Positions 36,550-47,539 of a stretch of DNA of 64,000 bases are shown in pieces. Positions within the stretch are counted from its first letter, which is position 1; each line of letters starts with the position of its first letter. A program made the translations under genes and the position numbers. This stretch comes from CAVSWT01 sp963775245 (GTDB lineage: Bacteria > Bacteroidota > Ignavibacteria > Ignavibacteriales > Ignavibacteriaceae). The stretch covers positions 186,001-250,000 of the forward strand of contig CAVZID010000022.1 in the NCBI GenBank assembly GCA_963775245.1. Direction: 5' to 3'. The notes beneath the pieces are model-generated. The model saw nothing but the letters and a program-made list of their open reading frames with translations, was not told the origin of the DNA and searched no databases.

Positions 36550-38155
36550 TTAATTCAGCTTTGGTAAGCCTGCAGACGTCCGAAACCAGTCAAAATCAAC
36601 ATATCCACGCAACTTTTTAGTCGCATAGTTAAAAAGGCAAAATTTATTACCGGTAAAAATCTTAAGATTAAACCTCATTTTAAGTTCATCACCAATATTT
36701 ACAAACGATTTATTGTCAAAACTATACAAGAATGAAGCCGTACCAGTACTAGGTGCTGCCTTTCCATCAAAATAGTGGGAAGCGCCGGAGCCGTAAATCG
36801 CACTTGCACGTAAATATATTGTTTTCTCTTTTACTTCATTAGAATCAATTGTTTTGCCGTTATTTACCATTATTATATAATTTTTTCCTTTTTCTTTTTT
36901 TATCCCTATATATGCATAAGGATCTTGAAATACAGCTAATCCTGCAATATCGCCTTCTTCCATATTCCCGAAATCCATTTTTGTAGTTGCAAGAGAAGCC
37001 AACGAATCAGAATAATATGCAAACATTCTCTGCGTTAGTGTATTGCGTGCTTTGGGTAAACTATCTACAGCTTTTACAGTTTCAAGCCTTAAGTATCCTG
37101 GATTTTCAACAAGCGACCATTTGGTTGAATCGGGGTTGTGGTTCCATCCCCACTGCATTCCTAATGTATTTTCATTAAACTCATCCGAAGTTGGCAATAT
37201 TTTAATTGGATAAGTCTTGCCAACATTTGGTTTTTTATAAGTGGCAACAGCATGTCCATCTACTCCAACCATCGGCCAGCCATTTTCCCATGTAACAGGC
37301 TGCAAAGATGGAAAACGTCCGAACGGGCCGCTGTCTACAAAGAGCATTGTCCACCATTCTCCGGTTTGAGTTTTAATGAGTGCCCCTTGATGAATTCCAA
37401 AATTTGAGCCGTGTGTTTTTTCACTAATAACAACTTTTTCTTCATAAGGGCCATAAATATTTTTTGATCGAAAAGCTGCTTGTATCCCATCCAATCCGCC
37501 GTAGGTACAGTACAAATAATAATAGCCATTTATTTTATAAACATGCGTCCCTTCAAGTCCGTTACGTATATCTCCTACTATTAATAAGAGAATCTTTAGT
37601 TAACGGTGCAAAATTAGAATCAAGTTCAGTCATATAAATTTTACTGTAGCCATGTGCAACATAAATTCTTCCATCATCATCAAAGAATAAACCTGGATCA
37701 TAAAATCCTTTTGGTAATTTTTTTATTTGCCACTGACCTTCAGGATTTTTTGTCGAACAAATAAATCCGCCTTCATTAAGTGTAATGAATAATAAATAGA
37801 ATTTTCCATTGTGGTACTTTAAGCTTGTTGCCCACTGCCCGTGGCCGTATCTGTTACAGCCATCAAGATTATAGCATGGACTGAAATCAAACCGCTGAAC
37901 AGCATTGCTGCAATATTCCCAGTTTACTAAATCCTTAGATTTAAGAACAGTAACACCCGGAAAGATAAACATGGTTGTATTAACCATATAATAAGTATCA
38001 TCTACAAGTATTACATCCGGGTCCGGGAAATCAGATGCTATTACAGGATTAGTAAAAGTTCCATCACCGTTATCACTATATAATTTCTGTGCAAAATTAT
38101 TTAATGATGACATAAGCAATAAAATTATTATTGCAGTAATAAAAATTCTTTTCAT
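36550..38155 (-). pseudogene. GH43 beta-xylosidase-type enzyme split by one +1 frameshift
   Basis: From the ATG at 38155, a signal peptide ending NNFAQ and the first GH43 blades: PVIASDFPDPDVILVDDTYY (base Asp), WEYCSNAVQRFDF, GFYDPGLFFDDDG. As written it stops at 37562. In the +1 frame the protein continues VGDIRNGLEGTHVYKINGYY, which holds the acid Glu, then the rest of the propeller and a C-terminal beta-sandwich (SDEFNENTLGMQWGWNHNPD to YVDFDWFRTS), stopping at 36550. One extra base at about 37578-37588 explains the break. The short product would lack the catalytic acid, so it would be dead as written. The intact architecture is that of bidomain xylosidase/arabinofuranosidases. Confidence 0.87.
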
Positions 38156-38229
38156 ATTTCGTAATCCAAACAATTAAAATTCACACTAATAGTATTCTGA
38201 GTTTATTTATTTTCTCAGTATACTTTACA

Positions 38230-40620
38230 TTATTTGGCTTTAACCAAACGAACATAATACACAGCTCCAGCAGTGCTATGGGGTGCTGCTTGAAATTTCA
38301 ATCTTATATGGTTTTTTCCTTTCAACATCGAATCCGGAATTTTATATTCAACATCAATAAATTTAGATTGATACCACCTGTCTGTGTTATCTTCCGATAT
38401 TAATTTTTCATTATCTATGTATATATCGAACTTCCGGCTCCCCCATTCATAACCGAAATAACGAACAAGCAAAGACAACCTGGTTTTACCTTTAGTTGCA
38501 AGGTTATAACTGAAATAGCCATCATTACTGGCATCCCTCCAAAATTCATCTAATTGATTACCGGTATTTGAATTTGAGCTTTTTATTTCATGATCTTCTT
38601 CCGGCTGCTGTTCGCCTGGTGCGACAAAATCAACTGTGCGGTTTTCCAACGCGAGTTTCGCTTTTTCATCTGCAGCAATTGAATCAAGATATGATCGGTA
38701 TTGAGTACTTGTTAAAGCCATCCAATACATCATATATCTTGCGTCATGAATTTGATAGAAAGGTTCCATTAAAACTTTTATCGGATTAATCATCTTTAAA
38801 TGCGGGACAGTAAAATTAAGCGGCTTATCCTTCACTGGCACTAATTCATCCGCAATTTTGGAAATGTCATCTTCAATTAATATTGGAGCTTTATCAATTG
38901 GAAGTTTTTTCCCACTTGGAATTTGTCCCCATCTACTGTCATCTGCAATTAAACCAGCTAAATCTTCCGTACCTGTTTTTGCTCCAAGGAGAATTGGCCC
39001 ATGTAGAAATGCGATATACTCCGGTACATTTGGTAAATGTTCAATAGTGTTATGCATCGGCAAAATAATTTCAATAACATCGCCTGTTTTCCATAATTTA
39101 TCAATTCCAAAATATGAAGACGGATTGGATGTAACCGGAATTGCTTCACCGTTAACAGTTACTTTTAGCGCACCATCCTTTACCCATGAAGGATACCGAA
39201 TCATTAATGTAAATTTAGATGTTCCTTCCTTTACAGTTAATTTTGTTTTCTCTTCATAAGGGAATTTTGTTTCTTGAATTATTTTAATTCCTTTTGATCT
39301 CCAATTCAATTCGGAAGCGACGAATAGATTTAAAAAAAGTGAATCATTTTGATGTGTATAAATAAACTCATTATACTTTCCATGATTTTCCATTCCGGTA
39401 CCTACACAACACCACATTGCTTCGTTTGGAGCAGAGTAAACCCGATAATGACGCGGACGGGCCGGAGTAAAATATACATACCCGCCTGTTTCCGGATTTT
39501 GTGTTGATAAGATATGATTGTATAAAGTCCGTTCGTAATAATCAACATACTTTGCCAAATGATTAAACCTGAATAAATCTTCAGTCAACTTAAGCATGTT
39601 ATAAGAGTTGCATGATTCCGGGCCTTCAACATCGTTAATATAATCGCTGCAGGCTTTTACACTCGGGAAATGTTCCTTTCTGCTGTTTCCTCCAAATGCC
39701 AAAGTTCGATTCTCTGTTACGGTTTTCCAGAAAAAGCTGCTGGCATTTTCGTATTCTTTATCATGAGTTAATTCGGCGATTCTTTGAAAACCAACAACCT
39801 TAGGTATCTGCGTATTTGCATGTTTATTATCTAAATTGTCATTCCCCGCAGCCATTGGTTCGAGTAATGCTTTATGAGAGAACCGTTTGGCGGCAGTTAA
39901 ATATTTTTTGTCTCCTGTCATTTGATAAGCATCAGCAAAAACTTCATCCATTCCGCCATGTTCTGTATCCAGCATTGACTGCATCTGAGAGTCTGTTAAT
40001 TCAGAAGTTATATATATTCCCCAGTCGCAAAATTTTAAAAATATAATTTTAGCTTCTTCATTTCCGGCGTATAACCATGCATCTCTTAATCCGGCATACA
40101 TTTTATGAACATTATACCATGGCACCCAGGCAGCATGGTATGCAGAAAAGTCACCGGTTTTTAATGTTGACCATATTACTTTACTATTCGGAACTCCGCC
40201 AACATATCCAACTCCCCAATCAGAATTATTTATTGCATTTGAATCTTGACAATTTTTAAGTTCTGATAACATATAATCCATTCGTTCTTTACATTCGGCA
40301 TTACCAGTTGCAGCAAAATTAATTGCCATTGCAGATAAGTAATGTCCGCCGATGTGTCCATCCAATCCCTCCCAGTTAGGATAACTTTTTGCTTTTGGTG
40401 TCAAGCCTGCTTCTTTACGATAAGGAGCTAATAAACGATCAACATCATACTTTAAAAGTGTTTTGATGTTAAGGTCACGAGCATGCTTAAAAGGCCCATC
40501 AAGTAATGTCACATCATGCAAAGGAAATTCATTCGAGTATAGTTTATCCTGAGCATGAGTAAAAAGTGGTAATGCCAACCATAGATAAATAATTATGATT
40601 GAAGGAGTATTAAATTTCAT
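38230..40620 (-). CDS. Secreted GH127/GH146-type beta-L-arabinofuranosidase
   Basis: A 796-residue exported (alpha/alpha)6-barrel enzyme, signal peptide ending FTHAQ, formerly DUF1680. The zinc-thiolate site of the family is visible: Glu and Cys in DVEGPESCNSYNMLKLTEDL, the tandem Cys in EAMWCCVGTGMENHGKYNEF, of which the second is the nucleophile. LLDGPFKHARDLN, PNWEGLDGHIGGHYLSAMA and HGGMDEVFADAY support the family. The extra C-terminal beta-sandwich of about 120 residues (NDGYFSYNLATKGKTRLSL) is as in GH146-type enzymes. These release beta-L-arabinofuranose from plant glycoproteins or pectic arabinan. It is 15 bases upstream of nothing else on its side and 15 bases after the double CE1 gene. 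Confidence 0.9.
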   Translation of the reverse strand: MKFNTPSIIIIYLWLALPLFTHAQDKLYSNEFPLHDVTLLDGPFKHARDLNIKTLLKYDVDRLLAPYRKEAGLTPKAKSYPNWEGLDGHIGGHYLSAMAINFAATGNAECKERMDYMLSELKNCQDSNAINNSDWGVGYVGGVPNSKVIWSTLKTGDFSAYHAAWVPWYNVHKMYAGLRDAWLYAGNEEAKIIFLKFCDWGIYITSELTDSQMQSMLDTEHGGMDEVFADAYQMTGDKKYLTAAKRFSHKALLEPMAAGNDNLDNKHANTQIPKVVGFQRIAELTHDKEYENASSFFWKTVTENRTLAFGGNSRKEHFPSVKACSDYINDVEGPESCNSYNMLKLTEDLFRFNHLAKYVDYYERTLYNHILSTQNPETGGYVYFTPARPRHYRVYSAPNEAMWCCVGTGMENHGKYNEFIYTHQNDSLFLNLFVASELNWRSKGIKIIQETKFPYEEKTKLTVKEGTSKFTLMIRYPSWVKDGALKVTVNGEAIPVTSNPSSYFGIDKLWKTGDVIEIILPMHNTIEHLPNVPEYIAFLHGPILLGAKTGTEDLAGLIADDSRWGQIPSGKKLPIDKAPILIEDDISKIADELVPVKDKPLNFTVPHLKMINPIKVLMEPFYQIHDARYMMYWMALTSTQYRSYLDSIAADEKAKLALENRTVDFVAPGEQQPEEDHEIKSSNSNTGNQLDEFWRDASNDGYFSYNLATKGKTRLSLLVRYFGYEWGSRKFDIYIDNEKLISEDNTDRWYQSKFIDVEYKIPDSMLKGKNHIRLKFQAAPHSTAGAVYYVRLVKAK

Positions 40621-40635
40621 TTTTTTCCAGCGAAA

Positions 40636-42561
40636 TTATTTAAATAACAACGGTGCAAATTTATAAAGATCATGTCTCCAGACAGGCCATGCATGCCCGC
40701 CGGGATAATCATCATACATATATTTAATTTTCATCTCATCAAATTTTGAAAGCATAGCCTGGCAATTATTGTACGCTATATCTTCTTTGCCCCCAATACC
40801 TACCCATACAAGTTTTAAGTTGTTTTTAATAGTATCAATATTTTTTTTCATGAAGTCATATTGTGCATCTGCAAGTTTGCTCTGCATAGGAAGTATCCAA
40901 CCGGAACTAAATATTCCAAGATATGAAAACATATTTGTGTTATTAAATCCTACATAAAGAGTTTGAAGACCACCCATTGATAAACCGGCAAGAGCACGAT
41001 TTTTTGAATCTGTTTCTACACGATAATTTTCTTCAACAAATGGAATAACAGATCTTTTTAATTCTGCTTCAAACATCTTTAATGTCATCTCGCCGAATCC
41101 AGCAAAATCGGTATTAGTATTTCCGTCCGGCATTACAATAATCATCGGCTTTGCTTCTTTTTCTGCAATTAAGTTATCAAGAATTAAATCTGTTTTACCT
41201 TGCATTGCCCAGCCTCTTTCATCTTCACCGCCGCCATGTAATATATATAATACCGGATACTTTTCATTTGTATTAACATCATAGTTAGGAGGAGTGTAAA
41301 TATAAAATTGACGCCAGGTATTAAAGACAGTTGAATAATAACGATTAATTCTGATTTCTCCGTGAGGGACATCTTTTATTGCATAATAATCATCCCCTTT
41401 AAATGGCACTTCGATCCCGCTTGCCATTCTACCCATTCCATAAAATGTTTCGCTTGCAGGATCAGCAACGGCAACACCATCAATTATTAAAGAGTAATAA
41501 TGAAAGCCTTCGCTTAAAGGCTCTGTTGTTACTTCCCAAACTCCTGATGTATCCTTAACCATGTCATATTTTTTTACTAAATCGAGCTGAACTTTTTTTG
41601 CTTCCGGTGCTTTGATTCGAAAGATTGCGCGGCTATCTGGTAAAATCTGTGGATATTTTGCTCTCCTAACATTTGTCGATGCCGGAATACCTAATGGGCT
41701 GTATTCATTGAATTTTGATTTGTCTACAGGTTTAAAAATAAGCTGTGAAAACATATACAAACCATTTTTCCAAACTTTAAATTCATGTACACCCGGTTCA
41801 ATATAAAAAATATGAGGAACATCATTAGCGACTAAATAATTGTGAGTACGAATACTAAATGAAATTAAACCATCATCAGCACCGCATGAAATCCAAAGCA
41901 GCTTTAATTTCTTCTTAGCTTCTTCAGGATTTGGGAGTAATTCTTTAGGAGGTTTAGTGTTTGGTGCAGCAGAGAAACTTCCAATCCATTCAAATGTATC
42001 AAGATTACCTAAGCCGAAATTTAATGACTGTCCGCCGCCCATTGATAAACCAGCTATTGCGCGGTGTTCCGCATCTTTATAAACTGGATAAGTTTTTTCA
42101 ATGAAAGGAATCAAATCATTAAGTAAATCTTTTTCAAAAGTTGCAAATGCTGCTACTTTAGCACTGTCAAAAATATTGCCCACTGCACGGTCATCTTTCA
42201 TGGCTCTGCCATTGGGTAAAACTACAATCATCGGTTCAATTTTATTTTCTGCATAAAGGTTATCTAAAATAACATTAGGATGTCCTCCATTTAGCCATTC
42301 ATGTTCATCACCGCCAATACCATGTAAAAGATATAACACCGGATACTTTTTATCCTTTGAATATCCAGGAGGAGTATAAATCAAAGCTTTCCGTTTAGTG
42401 CCAACAGTTTTTGAATTGTAATAGATAGAATCAATTTTGCCATGAGGTATATCAGCACGTAAACTGTCAAATCCGGGCGGTGCATGTTTTTCAATATCTT
42501 GAGCTCGGGAATAAATGCTGAATAAAAATAAAACTGTTATTAAATAAAATATCTTTTTCAA
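40636..42561 (-). CDS. Double-headed CE1 feruloyl/acetyl esterase
   Basis: Two complete CE1 alpha/beta-hydrolase domains in one 641-residue exported chain. The preferred start is the TTG at 42561: GGAGG lies just before it and a signal peptide MKKIFYLITVLFLFSIYSRAQ follows at once; longer starts put 37 residues before the signal. Domain 1: ERKALIYTPPGY-like strand, YPVLYLLHGIGGDEHEWLNG, nucleophile in IAGLSMGGGQ, His in EPGVHEFKVWKNGLY. A CBM48-like N-domain (SRAIFRIKAPEAKKVQLDL) then leads to domain 2: YPVLYILHGGGEDERGW, LAGLSMGGLQ, PGGHAWPVWRHDLY. It likely frees ferulate or acetate from arabinoxylan; two heads may differ in specificity. Confidence 0.88.
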   Translation of the reverse strand: MKKIFYLITVLFLFSIYSRAQDIEKHAPPGFDSLRADIPHGKIDSIYYNSKTVGTKRKALIYTPPGYSKDKKYPVLYLLHGIGGDEHEWLNGGHPNVILDNLYAENKIEPMIVVLPNGRAMKDDRAVGNIFDSAKVAAFATFEKDLLNDLIPFIEKTYPVYKDAEHRAIAGLSMGGGQSLNFGLGNLDTFEWIGSFSAAPNTKPPKELLPNPEEAKKKLKLLWISCGADDGLISFSIRTHNYLVANDVPHIFYIEPGVHEFKVWKNGLYMFSQLIFKPVDKSKFNEYSPLGIPASTNVRRAKYPQILPDSRAIFRIKAPEAKKVQLDLVKKYDMVKDTSGVWEVTTEPLSEGFHYYSLIIDGVAVADPASETFYGMGRMASGIEVPFKGDDYYAIKDVPHGEIRINRYYSTVFNTWRQFYIYTPPNYDVNTNEKYPVLYILHGGGEDERGWAMQGKTDLILDNLIAEKEAKPMIIVMPDGNTNTDFAGFGEMTLKMFEAELKRSVIPFVEENYRVETDSKNRALAGLSMGGLQTLYVGFNNTNMFSYLGIFSSGWILPMQSKLADAQYDFMKKNIDTIKNNLKLVWVGIGGKEDIAYNNCQAMLSKFDEMKIKYMYDDYPGGHAWPVWRHDLYKFAPLLFK

Positions 42562-42598
42562 TGTACCTCCAATGTTGAAATGCAAATTTATATACCTA

Positions 42599-45220
42599 CT
42601 AAAATTCAACAGTAGTTCCTTTTCCAAAATACTCCAATGTTTTGTTTTTAATCGAAGACATTTCAATACCTATACCTTGTTGTTTATTTACCAAAACAAA
42701 ATTGAATGTATGCTTATCAACCATTCCTGGAAAAGAACCTTTTCTATCGCTGATATGCAAAGTTTTATTCGCATCATCCCATTTGAATGTAATAGTAGAA
42801 TACTTTCCTTTTTCATAATCATAATTATCATTTTCATCTTCATACAAAGTAAACTCGCCATCTGCGCCGGGATAAACTCTTATTTCTATAGGATCATTTT
42901 TTTCAGTTGCATATTGAATTACAGGTCCCATCGGAATAATTGATCCGGCTTTAACATATAAAGGAATTTTATCAAGCGGCACCTCAGTCTTTATAGTCTG
43001 GCCTCCGTTAAAATGTTCACCGTTCCAGAAGTCGTACCACCCGACTGATTTTGGTAAATAAACATTCCATCCTTTTACTTTAGGTTCAGTAACCGGGGCC
43101 ACCAGCAGAGCTTTTCCAAACATGAATTCATAATCTTGATTTAAAGCCGAAGTATCCCCATTAAAATCCATAACCAAAGGACGCATAATTGTTGAGCCGT
43201 TTTTTGTGACCTGCCATGCTTCAGAATAAATATATGGAAGTAAACGATATCGCAAATCCAACATCTTCTTCATATCATTTTGGACTTCTTGACTATAGTG
43301 CCACGGTTCGGTTTCGGATTGATATCCATGAATTCTGAAAAATAGGATTGAAAGTGCCCCACTGATACCAGCGTATTAATAGCTCCTGATAATTTTCATC
43401 TGTGTATTGTGATTTGCCCGGACGAAAAAATCCGCCGATATCTGTTGTCCAATAAGGCATGCCGGTAATTGTATAATCCAGTCCGGCAACAATTTGGCGT
43501 TCTAAAAGAGTCCCAAGTTCCGTCAACATCTCCCGACCAATTTATCATACCATATCTTTGCTGCCCAAGAAATGCAGACCTTGTTAAAATACAAACTCTT
43601 TTTTTAGATTTTGTTTTACGCTGACCCTCATAAACTGCACGGCTGACAAAAAAAGGATAAGTAAGACGATAAAAATCTCCTAATCCCAGGTATGTTGTTG
43701 CACCATGCAAAGCATCGTTTTCAGGCTCGGTCGCATCCATCCACCAGGAATCAACACCGTAAGAGAACAAATTTTTGTTTAATGTATTCCAATAAGATTT
43801 TCTCGTAAGAGGATTGAAATAATCTAACCATTTGCTATCCGGTATGTACAGATTTTTTGAAACGTACTCTTTTCCAATAACAGAATTTTTATCCGGGTTT
43901 GACCAAATTGAAATATTGAAGTGTGCATGCATATCATGAATCTCTTTAATAAAACCTGCCGGATTTGAATAATTAACACTATCAAACTGCGGTACCCCCC
44001 AGCCGTTATTTCCCCAGTATTGCCAGTCTTGAACAATTACATCCATAGGAATATTTCTTTTTCTAAATTCTTTAACAGCATCCACCAAATTAGTCCCCGA
44101 AGTATAGCGTTCGCGGCATTGCCAAAAACCGTAAGCCCAGCGTGGAAGCATTGGTACATTACCCGAAAGATTCCTGTATGCAGCTATTACACTATCGGCA
44201 GATGGCCCGTAAAACACAACGTAATCAAGCTGCTTGGCATTAGGTGAACGGAATGTTGTTTCGTCATCCGCAAGTTTCCATGATACTTTAGGAATGTTGC
44301 TTGATTTGCAGACTACCTGCACCTGATGTTCACCGGCATTTAAGTTTACCAATGCATCCGCAGTAGGCGGGAGCCAAAAATTAGTTATATCGATAAAAGG
44401 CTTTCCATCAATGGCAACATATTGACGGTTTCCCATATCGCCTAAATTAAGAAATATAGAATATTCGCCGTCTTGCGGAACTTTAAAGTGCCCAATGTAA
44501 AGCGATTGATGCTGGGATATTTTTTGAGTTCCCGAAGTAGTGGTAACCTCCGCTGCCTGATTTTTCTCACCGGATGATTGCTCTTGTTTTACAAGAGGAA
44601 TGAAATTGTCAGCCGGATTAAAATCCGTCAACCCGTATTGATGCCATAATAATCCATACCCTTTGCTTGAGTAAATAAACGGTAATGAAATTTGAGAGTT
44701 AACTTGTGTTAAACGCCGGGTGATGTTTTTTAAATTATAATGCCCATCCTGGAACTGGCCCAACCCGAAAATATATTCATCATCTGGGGAATTCAAAACT
44801 TTGTTCTGCTATAAAACATGGTTCCCCCATAACAGAATCCGGAATTAATTTTCTTGTGTTTGCTTTTTCACTTAAGAAAATTTTTCCCATATAATCTGCA
44901 AAAGATAATTTCCCAGTTTGCTTATCAACTTCAACGATTATTTTTTCCCCTTTTAACTCAAGCCTGGAAGGTGATTCAGTTACTTTCAATTTTGAAGTTG
45001 TTTCATTTGAAGTAAAGATAAGTTCGGGGACATTTGCTTCAACATTTTTATAAAATTTAATCCTTACTGCATTTTCTGCAATGGGAGAAATGTTGAGAGT
45101 TCCTTCCTTTAAATTAACATTCACTCCATTCGCTGATTGTTGATAATTTTTTACAGATTGTCCCTGACATAAAAGAGGGAACAAGCAAGTTAAAATCAAG
45201 TATTTAATTTTAATTTTCAA
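42599..45220 (-). pseudogene. GH31 alpha-xylosidase-type enzyme broken by three +1 frameshifts
   Basis: Four frames, end to end, make one GH31 protein of about 872 residues. Piece 1 (45220-44780): signal peptide and N-terminal beta-domain, lost at the GAATTC around 44787-44795. Piece 2: SPDDEYIFGLGQFQDGHYNL, a PA14-like insert (GHFKVPQDGEYSIFLNLG), GFWQCRERYTS and the nucleophile Asp in DSWWMDATEPEND, lost near 43496-43503. Piece 3: RQIVAGLDYTITGMPYWTTD and RWYQWGTFNPI, lost near 43335-43343. Piece 4: HGYQSETEPWHY, LDLRYRLLPYIYSEAWQVT and the C-terminal beta-domains to 42599. Each break is explained by one extra base. The intact enzyme would remove alpha-xylose from xyloglucan oligosaccharides. 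Confidence 0.87.
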
Positions 45221-45376
45221 AGTTATAACACTATTTATTTTTTATTGGAAAATTCTCCAAAGCAAAGCTATCCTAAAAATTCAACGAATTATTCTAACTC
45301 AATAACTAAGATTAAAAAGCTTTATTATAAAACTGTCTGAATAATCTTGATAAAACATTTTTCATTTCATCTCTTC

Positions 45377-47453
45377 TTAATTATTATTTTTTGAAAAATT
45401 CATTTTTTCCAAATCTTTCAGATTATAAACCGGACGTTCTATATCGTAAGGAATCGGTAAACGGCTGAACTGTTGAAAATAAAGCAAGCAGCCATCTTTC
45501 CATTCCTGTGCATTTATACATTGTTCTTTAAGCTTGTTTTGAACCAGACTAAATCTTTCCGGATCCACATAAGGTTGAACCTTATCCCAAATTTTCTGAA
45601 ACTCACGCACCTGCTGTAAACCTTTTTCATAATGGTAACATAATTCATCCCACAATGTACGTCCACTCTTCATCTCATAATTCCATGGAAGATGGTGAAA
45701 CCACAAAAGATATATTTCCGGACAAGTTTTAATATTATTAAATATAGAGTTTAGCGGTTCATGATATTGACTTACAGCATTAGTGCCTTTTTTTGTGCGG
45801 TCGAATCCAATGCCGTTGGTATCTGCTTTATGATAGTACGGCGGAGTCCAATCCGGTCGCAACCCCTTCGGTGCATACCATGGTCCCGGGCCATAATGAT
45901 TGTTTCCCGCAAAAATGTGATGTAATCCCAGAGGCATCATATAGTTTACAGCTGCTTCCCGGCTGTTGAGCATCATTTGTTTGATCGGTTTCAAAAAATT
46001 TAAATTCCAATCTGCAAAAACCTGTTCTTTATCGTAATCTATAGTTCTCAGAAGTCTTGCCGAAAGTAAGCTTTATCCATTCATCTGCAATTTGTTCACT
46101 TGATAATTTGTTATTCCATGCAAGACGGCCAAATGCATACCAGTTCGCTTGTGCAAAAGGATGGCCGCACCAATTAGTATCCAGACCTATATTGGAAACA
46201 CCGGCAATAGCAGTATACTTTTGAGGATAAATACTTCCATCAGTGCAGCGAGCTACTGTACTTCCCTTACCTTCCTGGTATGTATCGCTCTTTAGAAATT
46301 CTTCCCACATTGTTGATAAAAATACCAGGTGCACAGATTGCCCAAGATATTCCTGAGTAATCTGCAACTCGGGCATGACTGAAGTTTTTTTCATAGCGCC
46401 AAATAGCGGACTGAACGGTTCGCGCGGCTGAAAATCAACAGGTCCGTTCTTTACCTGGATAATTACATTATCCCGAAATTTTCCATCCAACGGCATAAAC
46501 TCATCATACGCCTGCTTTGCTCGATCATCACTCGAAGCTTTATAAACAAAAGCCCTCCACATAACAATGCCGTCATAAGGTTTTAAAGCATCTGCCAGCA
46601 TATTGGCTCCATCGGCATGTGTGCGTCCATAATCCTGGGGACCAGGCTGGCCTTCACTGTTTGCTTTTACTAAAAATCCGCCAAAGTCGGGAATCAAATT
46701 ATAAATTTCCTTAACCTTTGATTTCCACCATTTGATGACTTCAGGATTCAATGGGTCTGAAGTTTTTAATCCACCAATCACTATAGGTGAACCAAAGTTA
46801 ATAGAAAGATATGTTCTTATTCCATAAGGACGAAGTACATCGGCAATTTCTTTCACCTTGGTGAGGATATCTCTTGTCAACATTTTCGGAGAAGCATTGA
46901 CATTATTTAATACAGCCCCGTTAATTCCAATTGAAGCATTGGCTCTGGCATATTCCTTCCATAAAATTTTATCTTTTTCAGTGACAACCAGTGAATCTTT
47001 CCCTTTGCGCCAGAAAATTGAATGCCCTGCATATCCACGTTCTATTGTTCCATCAAGGTTATCCCAATGATCCAATAAACGCCGCTCATACGAAGGGTTG
47101 AAAATCTCTTCTGTGATTGCTTCCCCGGTTTGCTGGCGCCGTAAAAATTCATATGCGCCGTATAAAATTCCTAAATCTGTATTTGCCTGAATTTCACTTG
47201 AACTTAATTTAAATCCATCTCCTTTTATTAGCGGATCAGATTTGACTTTAAGTGCAATGGTGTCACCTGATTTACCCTGCCAGGTTTGTTTCAATTCCTT
47301 TTTTGCAATATCTAATGTAGCTGAACTTTTTGAGCAAATAATGTTTACCGTACCACTACTTTTAGCACGAAACCAAAGATCGTGTCCATTTTCTGCATGT
47401 AAGTTTAGAGCCACAAACAAAATACAAATTATAATCAAAGCCTTTTTACGCAA
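45377..47453 (-). pseudogene. GH67 alpha-glucuronidase split by one +1 frameshift
   Basis: Family 67 enzyme of about 691 residues when joined, removing 4-O-methylglucuronate from the non-reducing end of xylo-oligosaccharides. Signal peptide ends ALNLHA. Family signatures: RRLLDHWDNLDGTIERGYAG, SIFWRKGKDS, the acid Glu region FLVKANSEGQPGPQDYGRTH, QPREPFSPLFGAM, and ITQEYLGQSVHLVFL with the second catalytic acid. As written the frame ends at 46029. In the +1 frame it resumes TIDYDKEQVFADWN, SREAAVNYMMPLGLHHIFAG and HYGPGPWY and stops at 45377. An extra A in the AA at about 46043-46049 fits. Catalytic residues lie in the first part; the C-terminal dimerisation domain is in the second. Confidence 0.9.
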
Positions 47454-47539
47454 AACTGTTTACTCCAATTTATTTACCAAAGGTATAGTTTCTTCAAAAC
47501 ATTATGTTAATATTCTGCTTTCATCACTATATAATAATA

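Noticed and set aside
37335..37529. Separate small gene between the two GH43 pieces
   Set aside because: It is another frame of the GH43 coding sequence with no signal of its own.
42562..42666. Longer N-terminus of the double CE1 protein
   Set aside because: It would place 35 or more residues before a clear signal peptide and run through the Shine-Dalgarno.
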